DNA of 64,000 nucleotides. Origin: Planctomycetota bacterium. Lineage in GTDB: Bacteria; Planctomycetota; Brocadiia; SM23-32; JAKLEA01. The position numbers and the translations under genes were made by a program. The first letter of the stretch is position 1. Each line of letters opens with the position of its first letter. The notes beneath the pieces were generated by a model. It ran no database searches. It was not told where the DNA came from and worked only from the letters and a program-made list of their open reading frames with translations. Positions 1 through 8,109 of the stretch are shown one piece after another. The DNA is taken from assembly GCA_022711755.1 (NCBI GenBank), contig JAKLEA010000016.1, forward strand, positions 62,001-126,000, in the 5' to 3' direction.

Positions 1-428
1 GAGTGCTTGATCCGGAGCGTCCGGACGAGCAGGGACATTTCCTGACCACAATCGAGGCCCGGGACGCCGCGGTCTCCACCAGCGGCAACTACCATCGCTT
101 TTTCGAGATCGGCGGGCGGCGATATTCACACATCATTGATCCGCGCACGGGCCGACCTGCTGACAATGTTCCAAGTGCTACTGTGATAGCACCGGACGGC
201 ATGACAGCCGACGCGCTCTCAACCGCCATCAGCGTCGCCGGAGCAAAGAAGGGATTGGAGCTTGTCGAGTCATTCGATGGGGTTGAAGCCTTGATAATTG
301 AAAAATCGGAGGGGACGATGAAGGAATATCGCTCGTCAGGTTTCGCAAAGTTCGAGGCAGCGGAGAAGAAGACGCTTGCGCATCAGGCGGACGGGGGAAA
401 TGAGAACATGAGCGGAGGGAAGAGATGA
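1..428 (+). CDS. apbE: FAD:protein FMN transferase, C-terminal part (5' end outside window)
   Basis: The visible 141 residues match the C-terminal half of ApbE flavin transferases, which attach FMN covalently to Thr/Ser of target proteins such as RnfG/NqrC using FAD and Mg2+. Diagnostic stretches are STSGNYHRFF, HIIDPRTGRPA (family motif HxIDPxTG) and the metal-binding region MTADALSTA, followed by a C-terminal ALIIEK strand. The reading frame is open to the first base of the window, so the true start, any lipoprotein signal and the FAD-binding N-terminal half lie upstream. Its TGA overlaps the ATG of the next gene (ATGA), which indicates translational coupling. The family assignment is firm; the flavoprotein target cannot be told from here. 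Confidence 0.9.
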   Translation, partial: VLDPERPDEQGHFLTTIEARDAAVSTSGNYHRFFEIGGRRYSHIIDPRTGRPADNVPSATVIAPDGMTADALSTAISVAGAKKGLELVESFDGVEALIIEKSEGTMKEYRSSGFAKFEAAEKKTLAHQADGGNENMSGGKR

Positions 429-1144
429 TTTGTCCCAAGTGCGGAATGGAGAACAATATGCGACCGGGCGACGCCTGCCCGATGTGCGGATGCCGCATAC
501 CGCCCGTAACGTCGGCCCCCGGCCCGGCGTGGGAATGGCGCAGGGAGATCGGCTTCTTTCCCGCGATGTTCCAGACAATCATTGAGGTCATCATCAATCC
601 CGCCCGGGCATTCAGGAGCATGAACCCCGTCGGCGGGATACAGAATCCACTTTTTTTCTTTGTCCTCGTCTCGGTCATAGCAGTCGTCGCCAATTCGCTA
701 TATCAGCCGTTATTGGAAAACATGATGAAGGGGATGGGTGTTCCGATTGTTGATCCGCCTATCGGCCGGATACTCATGATCCCTGTCACAATATTCTTTG
801 GCATCGTGGCACAACTGGTCGGGGCCTTCATCGGCGCGGGGATTCTCCATGTATCGGCCATGATCTGCGGGGCCGCAAGGCGGGATTTCGAGGCGACATT
901 CCGGGTGTATTGCTACGGCATGGGCGCGCTGATGCCGCTGAACGTCATTCCGATTCTTGGTGGGCTGGCGATAATCTTCTGGGCGCCGGTTGTCACGTGT
1001 ATTGGCATCAGGGAGGTTCATGCCACAACGACGGGGCGGGCAATTGCGACGGTGATCCTGCCAGCGTTGCTCCTGCTGGGATGCTGCGGGGTCGGCTGCC
1101 TGGCGGTTGTCGCGCTGGGCGCCGCCGGGGCGGGAATGCACTGA
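425..1144 (+). CDS. Zinc-ribbon plus Yip1-domain membrane protein
   Basis: A 239-residue protein. An N-terminal zinc ribbon has C3-X2-C6 and C18-X2-C21. A Yip1-like membrane domain with about five hydrophobic segments follows (near residues 74-92, 112-145, 163-180, 182-195 and 206-233). The segment PARAFRSMNP before the first helix is typical of bacterial Yip1 proteins. Family members are polytopic inner-membrane proteins without an established biochemical role. The start codon overlaps the apbE stop (ATGA), so both are probably made from one mRNA. The Yip1 call rests on topology and the ribbon-Yip1 architecture. Confidence 0.75.
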   Translation: MICPKCGMENNMRPGDACPMCGCRIPPVTSAPGPAWEWRREIGFFPAMFQTIIEVIINPARAFRSMNPVGGIQNPLFFFVLVSVIAVVANSLYQPLLENMMKGMGVPIVDPPIGRILMIPVTIFFGIVAQLVGAFIGAGILHVSAMICGAARRDFEATFRVYCYGMGALMPLNVIPILGGLAIIFWAPVVTCIGIREVHATTTGRAIATVILPALLLLGCCGVGCLAVVALGAAGAGMH

Positions 1145-1348
1145 ACTCCGCATAAGCCATAACCCCGGGAAGCACAACCTGTGGTATGACATGAGGATGG
1201 TAATGCCATACGGGTAGCTTATTGGCCATGCCCCGCCCGGATTTTCACTGGCAGACCGGCTTATTCGTTGTTAGAATTGATTTGTTTGGTGGTTGGTTTG
1301 TTGGAAGGGACAATTTGGTTGGAGTCGCTCAATTTCGGAGGAGAAAGT

Positions 1349-2821
1349 ATGTCGCTGTTGAAGATGTTCCTTGCGTGCGCGGCGGAGAACCCGCGCGGGC
1401 AGGCGTTCATTGACGAGCGGGGGGAATGGAACTTCCTCCAGCTAAAGATGACGACCCAGGCGCTGACCGGGCTGGTTTTGAAATCCACCCAGCGCCAGAT
1501 GGTCGGCATCATGATGCCGACGTGCAAAGAACACGCCGCAATGTTCTACGCCATCCAGTGGGCGGGGAAGGTTCCGGTTCCGCTGAACTTTCTGCTGGCC
1601 CCGGAGCAATTGGGATACGTTGTCAAACACGCGGAGATGGATACGATTTTCACGGTTTCCTACTTCGAGGAAGCCGCCCGGAAGCTCTGCCCGAACGTTA
1701 TCGTTCTGGACAAGCTGCCGCCGCCGCAGGGCCTGCCCCCGGCAATCCCGGTTCCCGACCTGAAGATGGACGACGTCGCCGCGCTCATCTACACGTCCGG
1801 CACGGAGGCCAATCCGAAGGGCGCGTTGCTCACCCACGGCAACCTGTGCAGCCAGGTCGAATCCCTGATGCAGCTTTACAGCCTTGATCCCGCCACGGAC
1901 AAGCTGCTGGCCATACTGCCCTACTTCCACGTCTACGCCCTGACCACGACGCTGGCCTGCCCGACCACGCGCGGGATACCGGTCTACACGCTGCCGCAGT
2001 TCGATCCGCTGCGGGTGTTCCGCGTCATCGGAGAGCAGAAGATCACGCGCATGGTCATCATCGCCAGCTTCTTCAGGATCCTCATCCGCGCATACAAGGC
2101 CAAGGGGCCTTTCGACCTCAGTTCCGTAATCACCTGGATATCCGGCGGGGAGGCGGTTCCGGAGGAGCTGGTGGGCCAGTTCCGCCAGATCACGGGCGGC
2201 GTGCTCAGCGAGGGCTACGGCCAGACCGAGGGGACGACCGTCACCAGCGTGAACACTCCGACGGACTACAAGGCCGGCACGGCGGGCAAACCCATCCCGG
2301 GCGTCGAGGTCAAGATCATTGACCACGACGGGCGGACGCTGCCCGTCGGCCAGGAAGGCGAGATCATGCAGCGCGGCCCCAACGTGATGAAGGGCTACTA
2401 CAAGGACCCGCAGAAGACCGCCGAGACGATTGAGAAGGACGGCTGGCAGCATACCGGCGACCTGGGGAGGCTGGACGCGGACGGCTACCTGAAGATCACG
2501 GGGCGGATTAAGGAGACGATCGTCGTAAGCGGCGAGAACTGCTCCCCGACCGAGATCGAGGACGTTATCAGCAAGCATCCGGCGGTGTTCGAGATCGGGG
2601 TTGTGCCGATGCGGGACGAGGTGCGCGGGGAGGTTCCTAAGGCTTACGTCGCGCTCCAGCCCGGCGCGACGGCCACGGAGGAGGAGTTGAAGGAGTTCGC
2701 GCGCAAGACGCTTCCGCCATACAAGGTTCCAAAGGCGATTGAGTTTCTGGCCGAACTGCCCCACGGCCCGACGGGTAAGATACTGCGGCGCAAGCTCAAG
2801 GAAATGAGCATGAAGAAATAA
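1349..2821 (+). CDS. AMP-forming acyl-CoA synthetase (long-chain fatty acid-CoA ligase type)
   Basis: A 490-residue ANL-superfamily enzyme that activates a carboxylic acid with ATP and transfers it to CoA. Visible motifs are the P-loop YTSGTEANPKG (about 148-158; the usual TTG is TEA here), GYGQTEGTT (A5), TGDLGRLDADGYLKITGR (A7/A8 hinge) and C-terminal PTGKILRRKL, which carries the catalytic lysine. I chose the ATG at 1349 because GGAGGAG lies just upstream and the protein then begins like other family members; the frame stays open to 1268 but adds unrelated residues. The gene stands alone and ends at a strong hairpin. The substrate is uncertain; a medium- or long-chain fatty acid is most likely. 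Confidence 0.88.
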   Translation: MSLLKMFLACAAENPRGQAFIDERGEWNFLQLKMTTQALTGLVLKSTQRQMVGIMMPTCKEHAAMFYAIQWAGKVPVPLNFLLAPEQLGYVVKHAEMDTIFTVSYFEEAARKLCPNVIVLDKLPPPQGLPPAIPVPDLKMDDVAALIYTSGTEANPKGALLTHGNLCSQVESLMQLYSLDPATDKLLAILPYFHVYALTTTLACPTTRGIPVYTLPQFDPLRVFRVIGEQKITRMVIIASFFRILIRAYKAKGPFDLSSVITWISGGEAVPEELVGQFRQITGGVLSEGYGQTEGTTVTSVNTPTDYKAGTAGKPIPGVEVKIIDHDGRTLPVGQEGEIMQRGPNVMKGYYKDPQKTAETIEKDGWQHTGDLGRLDADGYLKITGRIKETIVVSGENCSPTEIEDVISKHPAVFEIGVVPMRDEVRGEVPKAYVALQPGATATEEELKEFARKTLPPYKVPKAIEFLAELPHGPTGKILRRKLKEMSMKK

Positions 2822-2867
2822 CCAGAACCGGCAATCCGAAACGGATTCCGGCTCATGTAGACAGAGA

Positions 2868-2914
2868 AACAGCCCCGCGAGACATCACCTGTTTCGTGGG
2901 GCTGTTCACGTTTT
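2868..2914. terminator. Bidirectional rho-independent terminator between convergent genes
   Basis: A 13-bp stem: AACAGCCCCGCGA (2868-2880) pairs with TCGTGGGGCTGTT (2894-2906) with one G-U pair and a 13-nt loop, followed by CACGTTTT. It sits between the acyl-CoA ligase (+) and the NtrC-type regulator (-). The opposite strand also has a short T-rich run after the stem, so it can serve both genes. Confidence 0.8.
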
Positions 2915-2925
2915 GTAGTTGACGT

Positions 2926-4311
2926 TTACTTCTTCCTCACGTCGTCCGCCTTAATGTTGCACTTCCTCATGAGGCGGTGGAAGCTCTCCCGCTCGATTCC
3001 GGCGTGCTGGGCTGCGTTGGTGACGTTGCCGTCGTTTATTCTCAGCACCTCCAGGATGTAGTTCCGCTGCGCCTCCTGCGTGAGCCGATCCATCGCCTCG
3101 CGGTAGGAAAGTTCGGTCAGGTTCGCGACGCCGGCTGCGCTCGATGAATCGCCGATCAGGAAGAGGTCGGCGTCCAGCGCCTCGCCGTCGGCCAGCACGA
3201 GCGCCCTCTCGACCACGTTCTGCAGCTCGCGAACGTTGCCCGGCCAGTCATAACTCTGGAGCTTCGTCAGCGCCTGCGGGGTGGCGTGGAAGGCCATGTC
3301 GGGGTGATCTTCGGCGGACTGCGCGATGAAGTCCTCGACAAGCCTGGGGATGTCCTCCTTGCGCTCGCGCAGGGGGGGAAGTTGGATGGGGAAGACATTG
3401 AGCCGGAAGAAAAGGTCCTCCCGGAAGAGGCCGTCGCGGGAGGCCTGCCGGAGGTCTTTGTTTGTCGCGGCGATGATGCGAACGTCAACCTTCTTGTCCT
3501 TGACGTCGCCGACGGCGCGGATTTCGCCCTCCTGGATTGCGCGGTTGATTTTCACCTGAACGTCCAGGTTCAGTTCGCTTATTTCGTCCAGGAATATCGT
3601 GCTGCCGTCGGCCTCCTCGAATAGGCCGCGTTTGTCGCTGATCGCGCCGGAGAACGCGCCCTTCATATGGCCGAAGAGTTCCGATTCGAGGAGTTCCCTG
3701 GGAATGGCCGCGCAGTTGACGGCCACGAAGCGGCCGTCGCACCGCCTGCTCGTATAGTGTATAGCCCGGGCGAAGACCTCCTTGCCCGTGCCGCTCTCCC
3801 CGGTGATCAGGACGTTGGCGTCCGTCTCCGCCGCCTTGCGGGCCATGGCTATGACCTTCTGCATCGGGGGACTGTCCCCGATGACGGCTGAGAAGCCGTA
3901 ACGGTGCTTCAACTCCCCTTCCAGAAACTCGTTTCGCCGGATCAGCCGCCTTCGCTCGACCGCCTTGCCGACCGTGACGGTCATTTCATCCGGGTCGAAG
4001 GGCTTCATGATGTAATTGAACGCGCCCTGCTTGACGGCCTCGACCGCCTGGGAAACCTCAGCGTAAGCCGTCATGAGGATCACTTCGACGCCGGGCTTGG
4101 TTCCTTTCACGTGCTTGAGCACGTCCAGACCGGTCATGTGCGGCATGCGGATATCCGTCACAACCACGTCAATATTGTTCTTGTCGAAGAGTTCCAGCCC
4201 TTTGACCGGGTCTTCGCTGGTAAGGACTTCGTAATCCTTGCCCAGCATCCGCTCGAAAAGCCGGAGCATGTTCTTCTTATCGTCCAGGACCAGCACTATT
4301 GGTTTCTTCAT
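2926..4311 (-). CDS. NtrC-family sigma-54-dependent response regulator
   Basis: 461 residues in the classical order. The receiver domain (1-115) has acidic pair D10/D11, phosphoacceptor D53 and K103. The AAA+ domain has Walker A GESGTGKE at 171-178, the sigma-54 loop GAFSGA at 218-223, Walker B TIFLDE near 238-243 and an arginine-finger region FREDLFFRL. A C-terminal Fis-type helix-turn-helix follows (about 416-452). The loop has Ser instead of the usual Thr (GAFTGA). The ATG at 4311 overlaps the stop of the UroD-like gene (ATGA), so the two are translationally coupled. No cognate histidine kinase is in the window. It should activate sigma-54 promoters; its targets are unknown. Confidence 0.92.
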   Translation of the reverse strand: MKKPIVLVLDDKKNMLRLFERMLGKDYEVLTSEDPVKGLELFDKNNIDVVVTDIRMPHMTGLDVLKHVKGTKPGVEVILMTAYAEVSQAVEAVKQGAFNYIMKPFDPDEMTVTVGKAVERRRLIRRNEFLEGELKHRYGFSAVIGDSPPMQKVIAMARKAAETDANVLITGESGTGKEVFARAIHYTSRRCDGRFVAVNCAAIPRELLESELFGHMKGAFSGAISDKRGLFEEADGSTIFLDEISELNLDVQVKINRAIQEGEIRAVGDVKDKKVDVRIIAATNKDLRQASRDGLFREDLFFRLNVFPIQLPPLRERKEDIPRLVEDFIAQSAEDHPDMAFHATPQALTKLQSYDWPGNVRELQNVVERALVLADGEALDADLFLIGDSSSAAGVANLTELSYREAMDRLTQEAQRNYILEVLRINDGNVTNAAQHAGIERESFHRLMRKCNIKADDVRKK

Positions 4312-5318
4312 GAGGTAAGCCTGTCCCATTCTTCATAGACTGCTCTTACGTTCTGCGGTTTTCCGCCGGGGCCGAATTCGCACTGGGCGATGGCTCCGCC
4401 GTCGCGCCAGAGCGCGCGATGAACGCGCCGGACGGCCTCCCGGACTTGTTCAACCGAGGCGTCAACGAGCAGATGCTGCCTGTCAATTTCGCCCCAGAAG
4501 GTGATGCGTCCGGCGAAGCGACGCCCGATCTCCTCTATGTCCATCGTGAAGAGCTGGCTGTTGACGGCGTCAACGCCGATCTCGATGAGGTCTTCGTAGA
4601 TTTCGAAGATGTGGCCGTCGCTGTGCATGAACATCTTCTTGCCGGCGTCGCGCGCCACGCGGCAATAGTCGGAATAGAGCGGCTTGAAAATCTCCCGCCA
4701 CCGCGCGGGCGGGATCAACAGGCTCAACTGGCTGCCCCAGTCGTCCATGAACATAAGGCCGTCAACATCCGTTTTCGCCCATCTTTCAAGGTCGCGCATA
4801 TAGTAATCATGGACCATGTTTCTGAGCGCGAAGAACTCCGGCGGCAGGTCCATGATGTCATAGTAAAGATTCTGCGAACCTCTCAGGAACTGCATCCTTT
4901 CCCATGGGCGCGGGCAGCAGCACGCCATCATGAATTTGTCCGACTCGGCGCAACTGGAATTTACGTCCTCTATCCCGCCGGCAAGCAACTCCTCGGGGAC
5001 GTGGACCTTGTCCAGATCGCTCCACGTTTTTATTACCGGATCCTTTACTTCGCCGACGACGCCTTCCTGGATATTTGTGAAGACGCAGCCCCATTCGTCA
5101 ACGCACGTTCCGACGGAGGTGAGGCTGCCCCGCGCGATGCGGGAAGGGGGGCAATGGTAGGCCGGACAGCCGAAGTCGTCCGGAAAGTCCTCGCGCATGC
5201 GTTTGATTTCCTCGGGATATCGGTCCGCGGCGATTGGCAACAGCCAGAGCTGGCGCGGCGCCCTGTCCGGGCGGGCCATGTCCAGTGTTGCCAAGACTCT
5301 CTTGCGCGGGGTCATCAT
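4308..5318 (-). CDS. Uroporphyrinogen decarboxylase-like (URO-D superfamily) protein, copy 1
   Basis: 336 residues of a URO-D-type TIM barrel, starting with the family signature RKRVLATLDMARPDRAP. Later segments include GLMFMDDWGSQ, KKMFMHSDGHIFEI and TFWGEIDRQHLL, as in the MtaA/CmuA-like corrinoid methyltransferase branch and its uncharacterised environmental relatives, not HemE. The Cys-rich MMACCCPRPW segment is unusual. An AGGAG ribosome site precedes the ATGATG start. It lies 27 bp after a Gfo/Idh oxidoreductase and overlaps the NtrC-type regulator, so the three probably form one operon with gnd. The reaction is unknown; heme synthesis is unlikely. Confidence 0.82.
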   Translation of the reverse strand: MMTPRKRVLATLDMARPDRAPRQLWLLPIAADRYPEEIKRMREDFPDDFGCPAYHCPPSRIARGSLTSVGTCVDEWGCVFTNIQEGVVGEVKDPVIKTWSDLDKVHVPEELLAGGIEDVNSSCAESDKFMMACCCPRPWERMQFLRGSQNLYYDIMDLPPEFFALRNMVHDYYMRDLERWAKTDVDGLMFMDDWGSQLSLLIPPARWREIFKPLYSDYCRVARDAGKKMFMHSDGHIFEIYEDLIEIGVDAVNSQLFTMDIEEIGRRFAGRITFWGEIDRQHLLVDASVEQVREAVRRVHRALWRDGGAIAQCEFGPGGKPQNVRAVYEEWDRLTS

Positions 5319-5345
5319 GCCGGACTCCTGCGGGCAGCGCGCGGA

Positions 5346-6386
5346 CTACTTGAACTCCACGGCCTTGCCGGTTTCGGCGCTGCGGTAGATGCCGTCCAGT
5401 ATCTTCATTACCTTGACGCCTTGCGAGCCGTCGGCGTCATGGGGGATGTCCTTGATGATGCAGTCAATGAAGTGCGCCATGGCCGATGGAACAGGTTTCT
5501 GCGCGACAGCGAGCTTCTTCTCGAAGCAGAAATCGCCTTCGCTCGTGAAGAGCATGGCCTCGAAGTTGTAGGTCGCGTCCAGATTCCTCTGAACAAGCCC
5601 GCCTTTGGTTCCGTAGAGCCGGGTTACCATGAATTCGTTTTCCGGGCGCATGGCCATCCAGCTTGCCTCGATGGCCATGCTTTGACCGTTGGCGAACTGA
5701 ACGAAGCCTGTCGCCATGTCCTCGCAGTCATAATACTTGCCCTGCTGCCGGGCCATCGGGCGGGCGAGATAGTCGTAGGAACTGCCCAGGACGGTCTTCG
5801 GCTCCGGATAACCCATAAGCCAGAGCGCAAGATCAATCCTATGCACACCGAGGTCAATCAGCGGCCCGCCGCCGGACATGGCCTTTTCATGGAACCAGTC
5901 GCGCCCCGGAACGCCGGCGCGCCTGTGCCAGACGGTCCTTGCGAAGTAGATTTCGCCCAGAATGCCGGAATCCACCTGCGCCTTGAGAGCCTGGCTCATG
6001 GGGGAGAACCTGAAGGAGAAGTCTATCATCAGGCGGCGCTTCTTCTCCCCGGCCTTGCGGCACATCAGCTCGGCCTCCTCCGTGTTCATGGCCATCGGCT
6101 TCTCGCAGAGAACGTGGCACCCGGCCTCAAGGGCCTGGATCGTCAACGGCGCGTGGGAGACGTTCGGCGTGCAGATGCTGACGACGTCCAGCTTCTCCTT
6201 CGCCAGCATCTTTTCGATGTCCCGGTATTTCTTCGAGATTCCGGATTCCTTGCCGGCGGCGTTGAGCCTGTCCTGATCAATGTCGCAGATGGCGACGACG
6301 TCCGCCGATTCGTGCTCCCTGTAGCCTTTGATATGATGCCGGCCGATGCCGAGTCCGACGACGCCGATTCTGAGTTTCTTAGCCAT
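5346..6386 (-). CDS. Gfo/Idh/MocA-family NAD(P)-dependent oxidoreductase, copy 1
   Basis: 346 residues. The N-terminal Rossmann fold opens with RIGVVGLGIGRHH, followed by the EKPMA signature that carries the conserved lysine. The C-terminal alpha/beta domain has DLGVHRIDLALWLMG, holding the catalytic-type histidine. Family members oxidise or reduce sugars, inositols or their derivatives. The frame is open far upstream (to 6869), but that part is antisense-like and overlaps gnd; the ATG at 6386 (MAKKLRIG) is the natural start. It lies between gnd and the UroD-like gene on the same strand. The substrate cannot be predicted. Confidence 0.9.
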   Translation of the reverse strand: MAKKLRIGVVGLGIGRHHIKGYREHESADVVAICDIDQDRLNAAGKESGISKKYRDIEKMLAKEKLDVVSICTPNVSHAPLTIQALEAGCHVLCEKPMAMNTEEAELMCRKAGEKKRRLMIDFSFRFSPMSQALKAQVDSGILGEIYFARTVWHRRAGVPGRDWFHEKAMSGGGPLIDLGVHRIDLALWLMGYPEPKTVLGSSYDYLARPMARQQGKYYDCEDMATGFVQFANGQSMAIEASWMAMRPENEFMVTRLYGTKGGLVQRNLDATYNFEAMLFTSEGDFCFEKKLAVAQKPVPSAMAHFIDCIIKDIPHDADGSQGVKVMKILDGIYRSAETGKAVEFK

Positions 6387-6445
6387 GCCGGTCTCTTTCC
6401 GTTGCCTGTCCGTGAAATCCTGTTGAACCTGAAACGCCAATGTGA

Positions 6446-6485
6446 AAGAACGGATAGGCGCGCTCGTCCGCTCCCATCCGTTCTT
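6446..6485 (-). terminator. 10-bp inverted repeat after gnd (possible terminator)
   Basis: AAGAACGGAT (6446-6455) and ATCCGTTCTT (6476-6485) pair perfectly around a 20-nt spacer. The repeat lies downstream of the gnd stop and upstream of the Gfo/Idh start. In the gnd direction it is followed only by TTCAC, not a full T-run, so it may be a weak terminator or an operator for the next gene. Confidence 0.4.
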
Positions 6486-6529
6486 GTTGTGATCGCGCGT
6501 CGCGCTGTTCTTCCGATGCCGGCGGCGGA

Positions 6530-7945
6530 CTACTGTTCGGTGTCCGGCCAGATTGTGTGGAAGGTTCCCGGCTTGTCCGTGCGCTGGTAGGTGTGCGCGC
6601 CGAAGTAGTCGCGCTGCGCCTGGGTCAGGTTCTGGGGCATGCGCGCCGCCCTGTAGCCGTCCCAGTAGGCCAGGCTTGCGCCCAGCGACAGGCACGGGAC
6701 GCCGGCCGCTACGGCCGCGCCGACGCCCTTGCGCCAGCTTGCCTGCCGCTTGTTCATGATCTCCACGAATTCCGGGGCGACCAGGATGTTCACCAGGTCC
6801 TTTTTCTCCTGGAAGGCTGCGCGGAACTTGTCCAGAAGCCTGGATCGTATGATGCAGCCGCCCTTCCATATGCGGGCGATCTCCGGCATGTTCAGGCCGT
6901 AGCCGAATTCAGCCGAGGCATGGGTCAGGAGCGAGAAACCCTGCGCATAGGTTGAAATCATGGAGCAATAAAGCCCGTCCCGGAGGTTCTGAACCATTGT
7001 CGCCTTCTGCTCCTTCGGGGGTTTTGGCCCATTCAGTAGCTTGGACGCCGCAACACGCTCGTCCTTGAAAGCGGACATGATCCGGCTGGCCACGGCGGTG
7101 TCAATCGTCGGGATGGCGACGCCAACGTCCAGGGCGGTCTGGGACGTCCATTTGCCGGTGCCCTTCTGCCCGGCCTTGTCCAGGATGACGTCCACGAGCG
7201 GCTTGCCCGTGTCCTCGTCCTTCATGGCGAGGGCGTTGATGGTGATTTCCATCAGGTAACCGTTCAACTCCCCGGTCTGCCAATCGGTCATGGCCTCGCC
7301 GATTTCCGTGGCGCTCATGCCGAGAATCTGGCTCATCGCGTCATAGGTTTCGGCAATACATTGCATGATGCCGTATTCGATGCCGTTATGGACCATCTTG
7401 ACAAAGTGGCCGGCGCCGGCGGGACCGATGTAGGAGCAGCAAGGCCCGTCGTCAACCTGGGCCGCTGCCTTCGTCAGAAGACCCGCCACCAGCGCGTAGG
7501 CCTCCGCCTGTCCGCCGGGCATGATGCACGGTCCCTTGAGCGCGCCCTCCTCGCCGCCGCTTACGCCGGTTCCTATGTAAAGCACTTCGCGGGAGGCAAG
7601 GCTTTCGGAGCGGCGCTCCGTGTCCTTGAAGTAGGAGTTGCCGCCGTCAATGATAAGGTCGCCCTTGTGCAGGTGCGGGAGCAGTTGCCCGATGAAGTCG
7701 TCCACCGGTTCCCCCGCCTTGACCATCAGGAACACCTTCCGGGGGGATTCCAGAGCCTCGACAAGCGAGGCGATCGAGTGCGTTCCAAGAACATTCCTGC
7801 CCTTGGCAGGCCCCTCGATGAAGTCGTCAGTGCGGGCGGTCGTGCGATTGTAGACCGCCACTGAGAAACCCTTGCTCTCAAAGTTCAGGGCCAGATTCTG
7901 ACCCATTACGGCTAGACCTATCAAACCGACCTGCTGCCTGGCCAT
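6530..7945 (-). CDS. gnd: 6-phosphogluconate dehydrogenase, decarboxylating
   Basis: 471 residues, the normal length of the long homodimeric Gnd (468-482). It oxidises 6-phosphogluconate to ribulose-5-phosphate, CO2 and NADPH in the pentose phosphate pathway. Motifs seen: the coenzyme fold GLIGLAVMGQNLALN, GVSGGEEGALKGPCIMPGG for substrate binding, the catalytic segment GAGHFVKMVHNGIEYG with Lys and Asn, and the C-terminal tail HTYQRTDKPGTFHTIWPD. AGGAA precedes the ATG. A near-consensus promoter (TTGACA-N16-TATGAT) lies about 70-95 bp upstream. Downstream on the same strand are Gfo/Idh, UroD-like and NtrC genes. Confidence 0.97.
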   Translation of the reverse strand: MARQQVGLIGLAVMGQNLALNFESKGFSVAVYNRTTARTDDFIEGPAKGRNVLGTHSIASLVEALESPRKVFLMVKAGEPVDDFIGQLLPHLHKGDLIIDGGNSYFKDTERRSESLASREVLYIGTGVSGGEEGALKGPCIMPGGQAEAYALVAGLLTKAAAQVDDGPCCSYIGPAGAGHFVKMVHNGIEYGIMQCIAETYDAMSQILGMSATEIGEAMTDWQTGELNGYLMEITINALAMKDEDTGKPLVDVILDKAGQKGTGKWTSQTALDVGVAIPTIDTAVASRIMSAFKDERVAASKLLNGPKPPKEQKATMVQNLRDGLYCSMISTYAQGFSLLTHASAEFGYGLNMPEIARIWKGGCIIRSRLLDKFRAAFQEKKDLVNILVAPEFVEIMNKRQASWRKGVGAAVAAGVPCLSLGASLAYWDGYRAARMPQNLTQAQRDYFGAHTYQRTDKPGTFHTIWPDTEQ

Positions 7946-7957
7946 TGCGTTTCCTTT

Positions 7958-7990
7958 CGTCTGAAGACAGTCCTTCGAGCGTCTGAAGAC
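7958..7990 (-). promoter_or_regulatory. Two 11-bp direct repeats in the gnd leader
   Basis: CGTCTGAAGAC occurs at 7958-7968 and again, identically, at 7980-7990. The spacing is 22 bp, about two helical turns. Each copy is also nearly palindromic (GTCT..AGAC). They fall between the gnd promoter and its start codon, so they could bind a regulator or act in the mRNA leader. Confidence 0.4.
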
Positions 7991-8013
7991 TTGCCACCCC
8001 GCCTGAATTGTAA

Positions 8014-8041
8014 ATCATAAAGTACGGGGCGGGCATGTCAA
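8014..8041 (-). promoter_or_regulatory. Sigma-70-type promoter for gnd
   Basis: Read on the minus strand: -35 TTGACA (8036-8041), a 16-bp spacer and -10 TATGAT (8014-8019). Transcription would start near 8007, leaving a leader of about 60 nt before the gnd ATG. Both hexamers are at or near consensus in an otherwise GC-rich region. Confidence 0.65.
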
Positions 8042-8109
8042 TCCAATTTCATCGGCGGGCGGCGGCATGATTGCGCCGACTATCGCCTGTTTGCTTCCAG
8101 AAACGCGCC

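Noticed and set aside
1442..2764. 440-codon minus-strand frame inside the acyl-CoA ligase gene
   Set aside because: The plus strand carries all the ANL motifs; the minus frame has none.
4419..6590. 723-codon open frame on the plus strand
   Set aside because: It lies antisense to the UroD-like and Gfo/Idh genes, which have clear family motifs. Long antisense frames are expected in GC-rich DNA; its protein has no recognisable motif.
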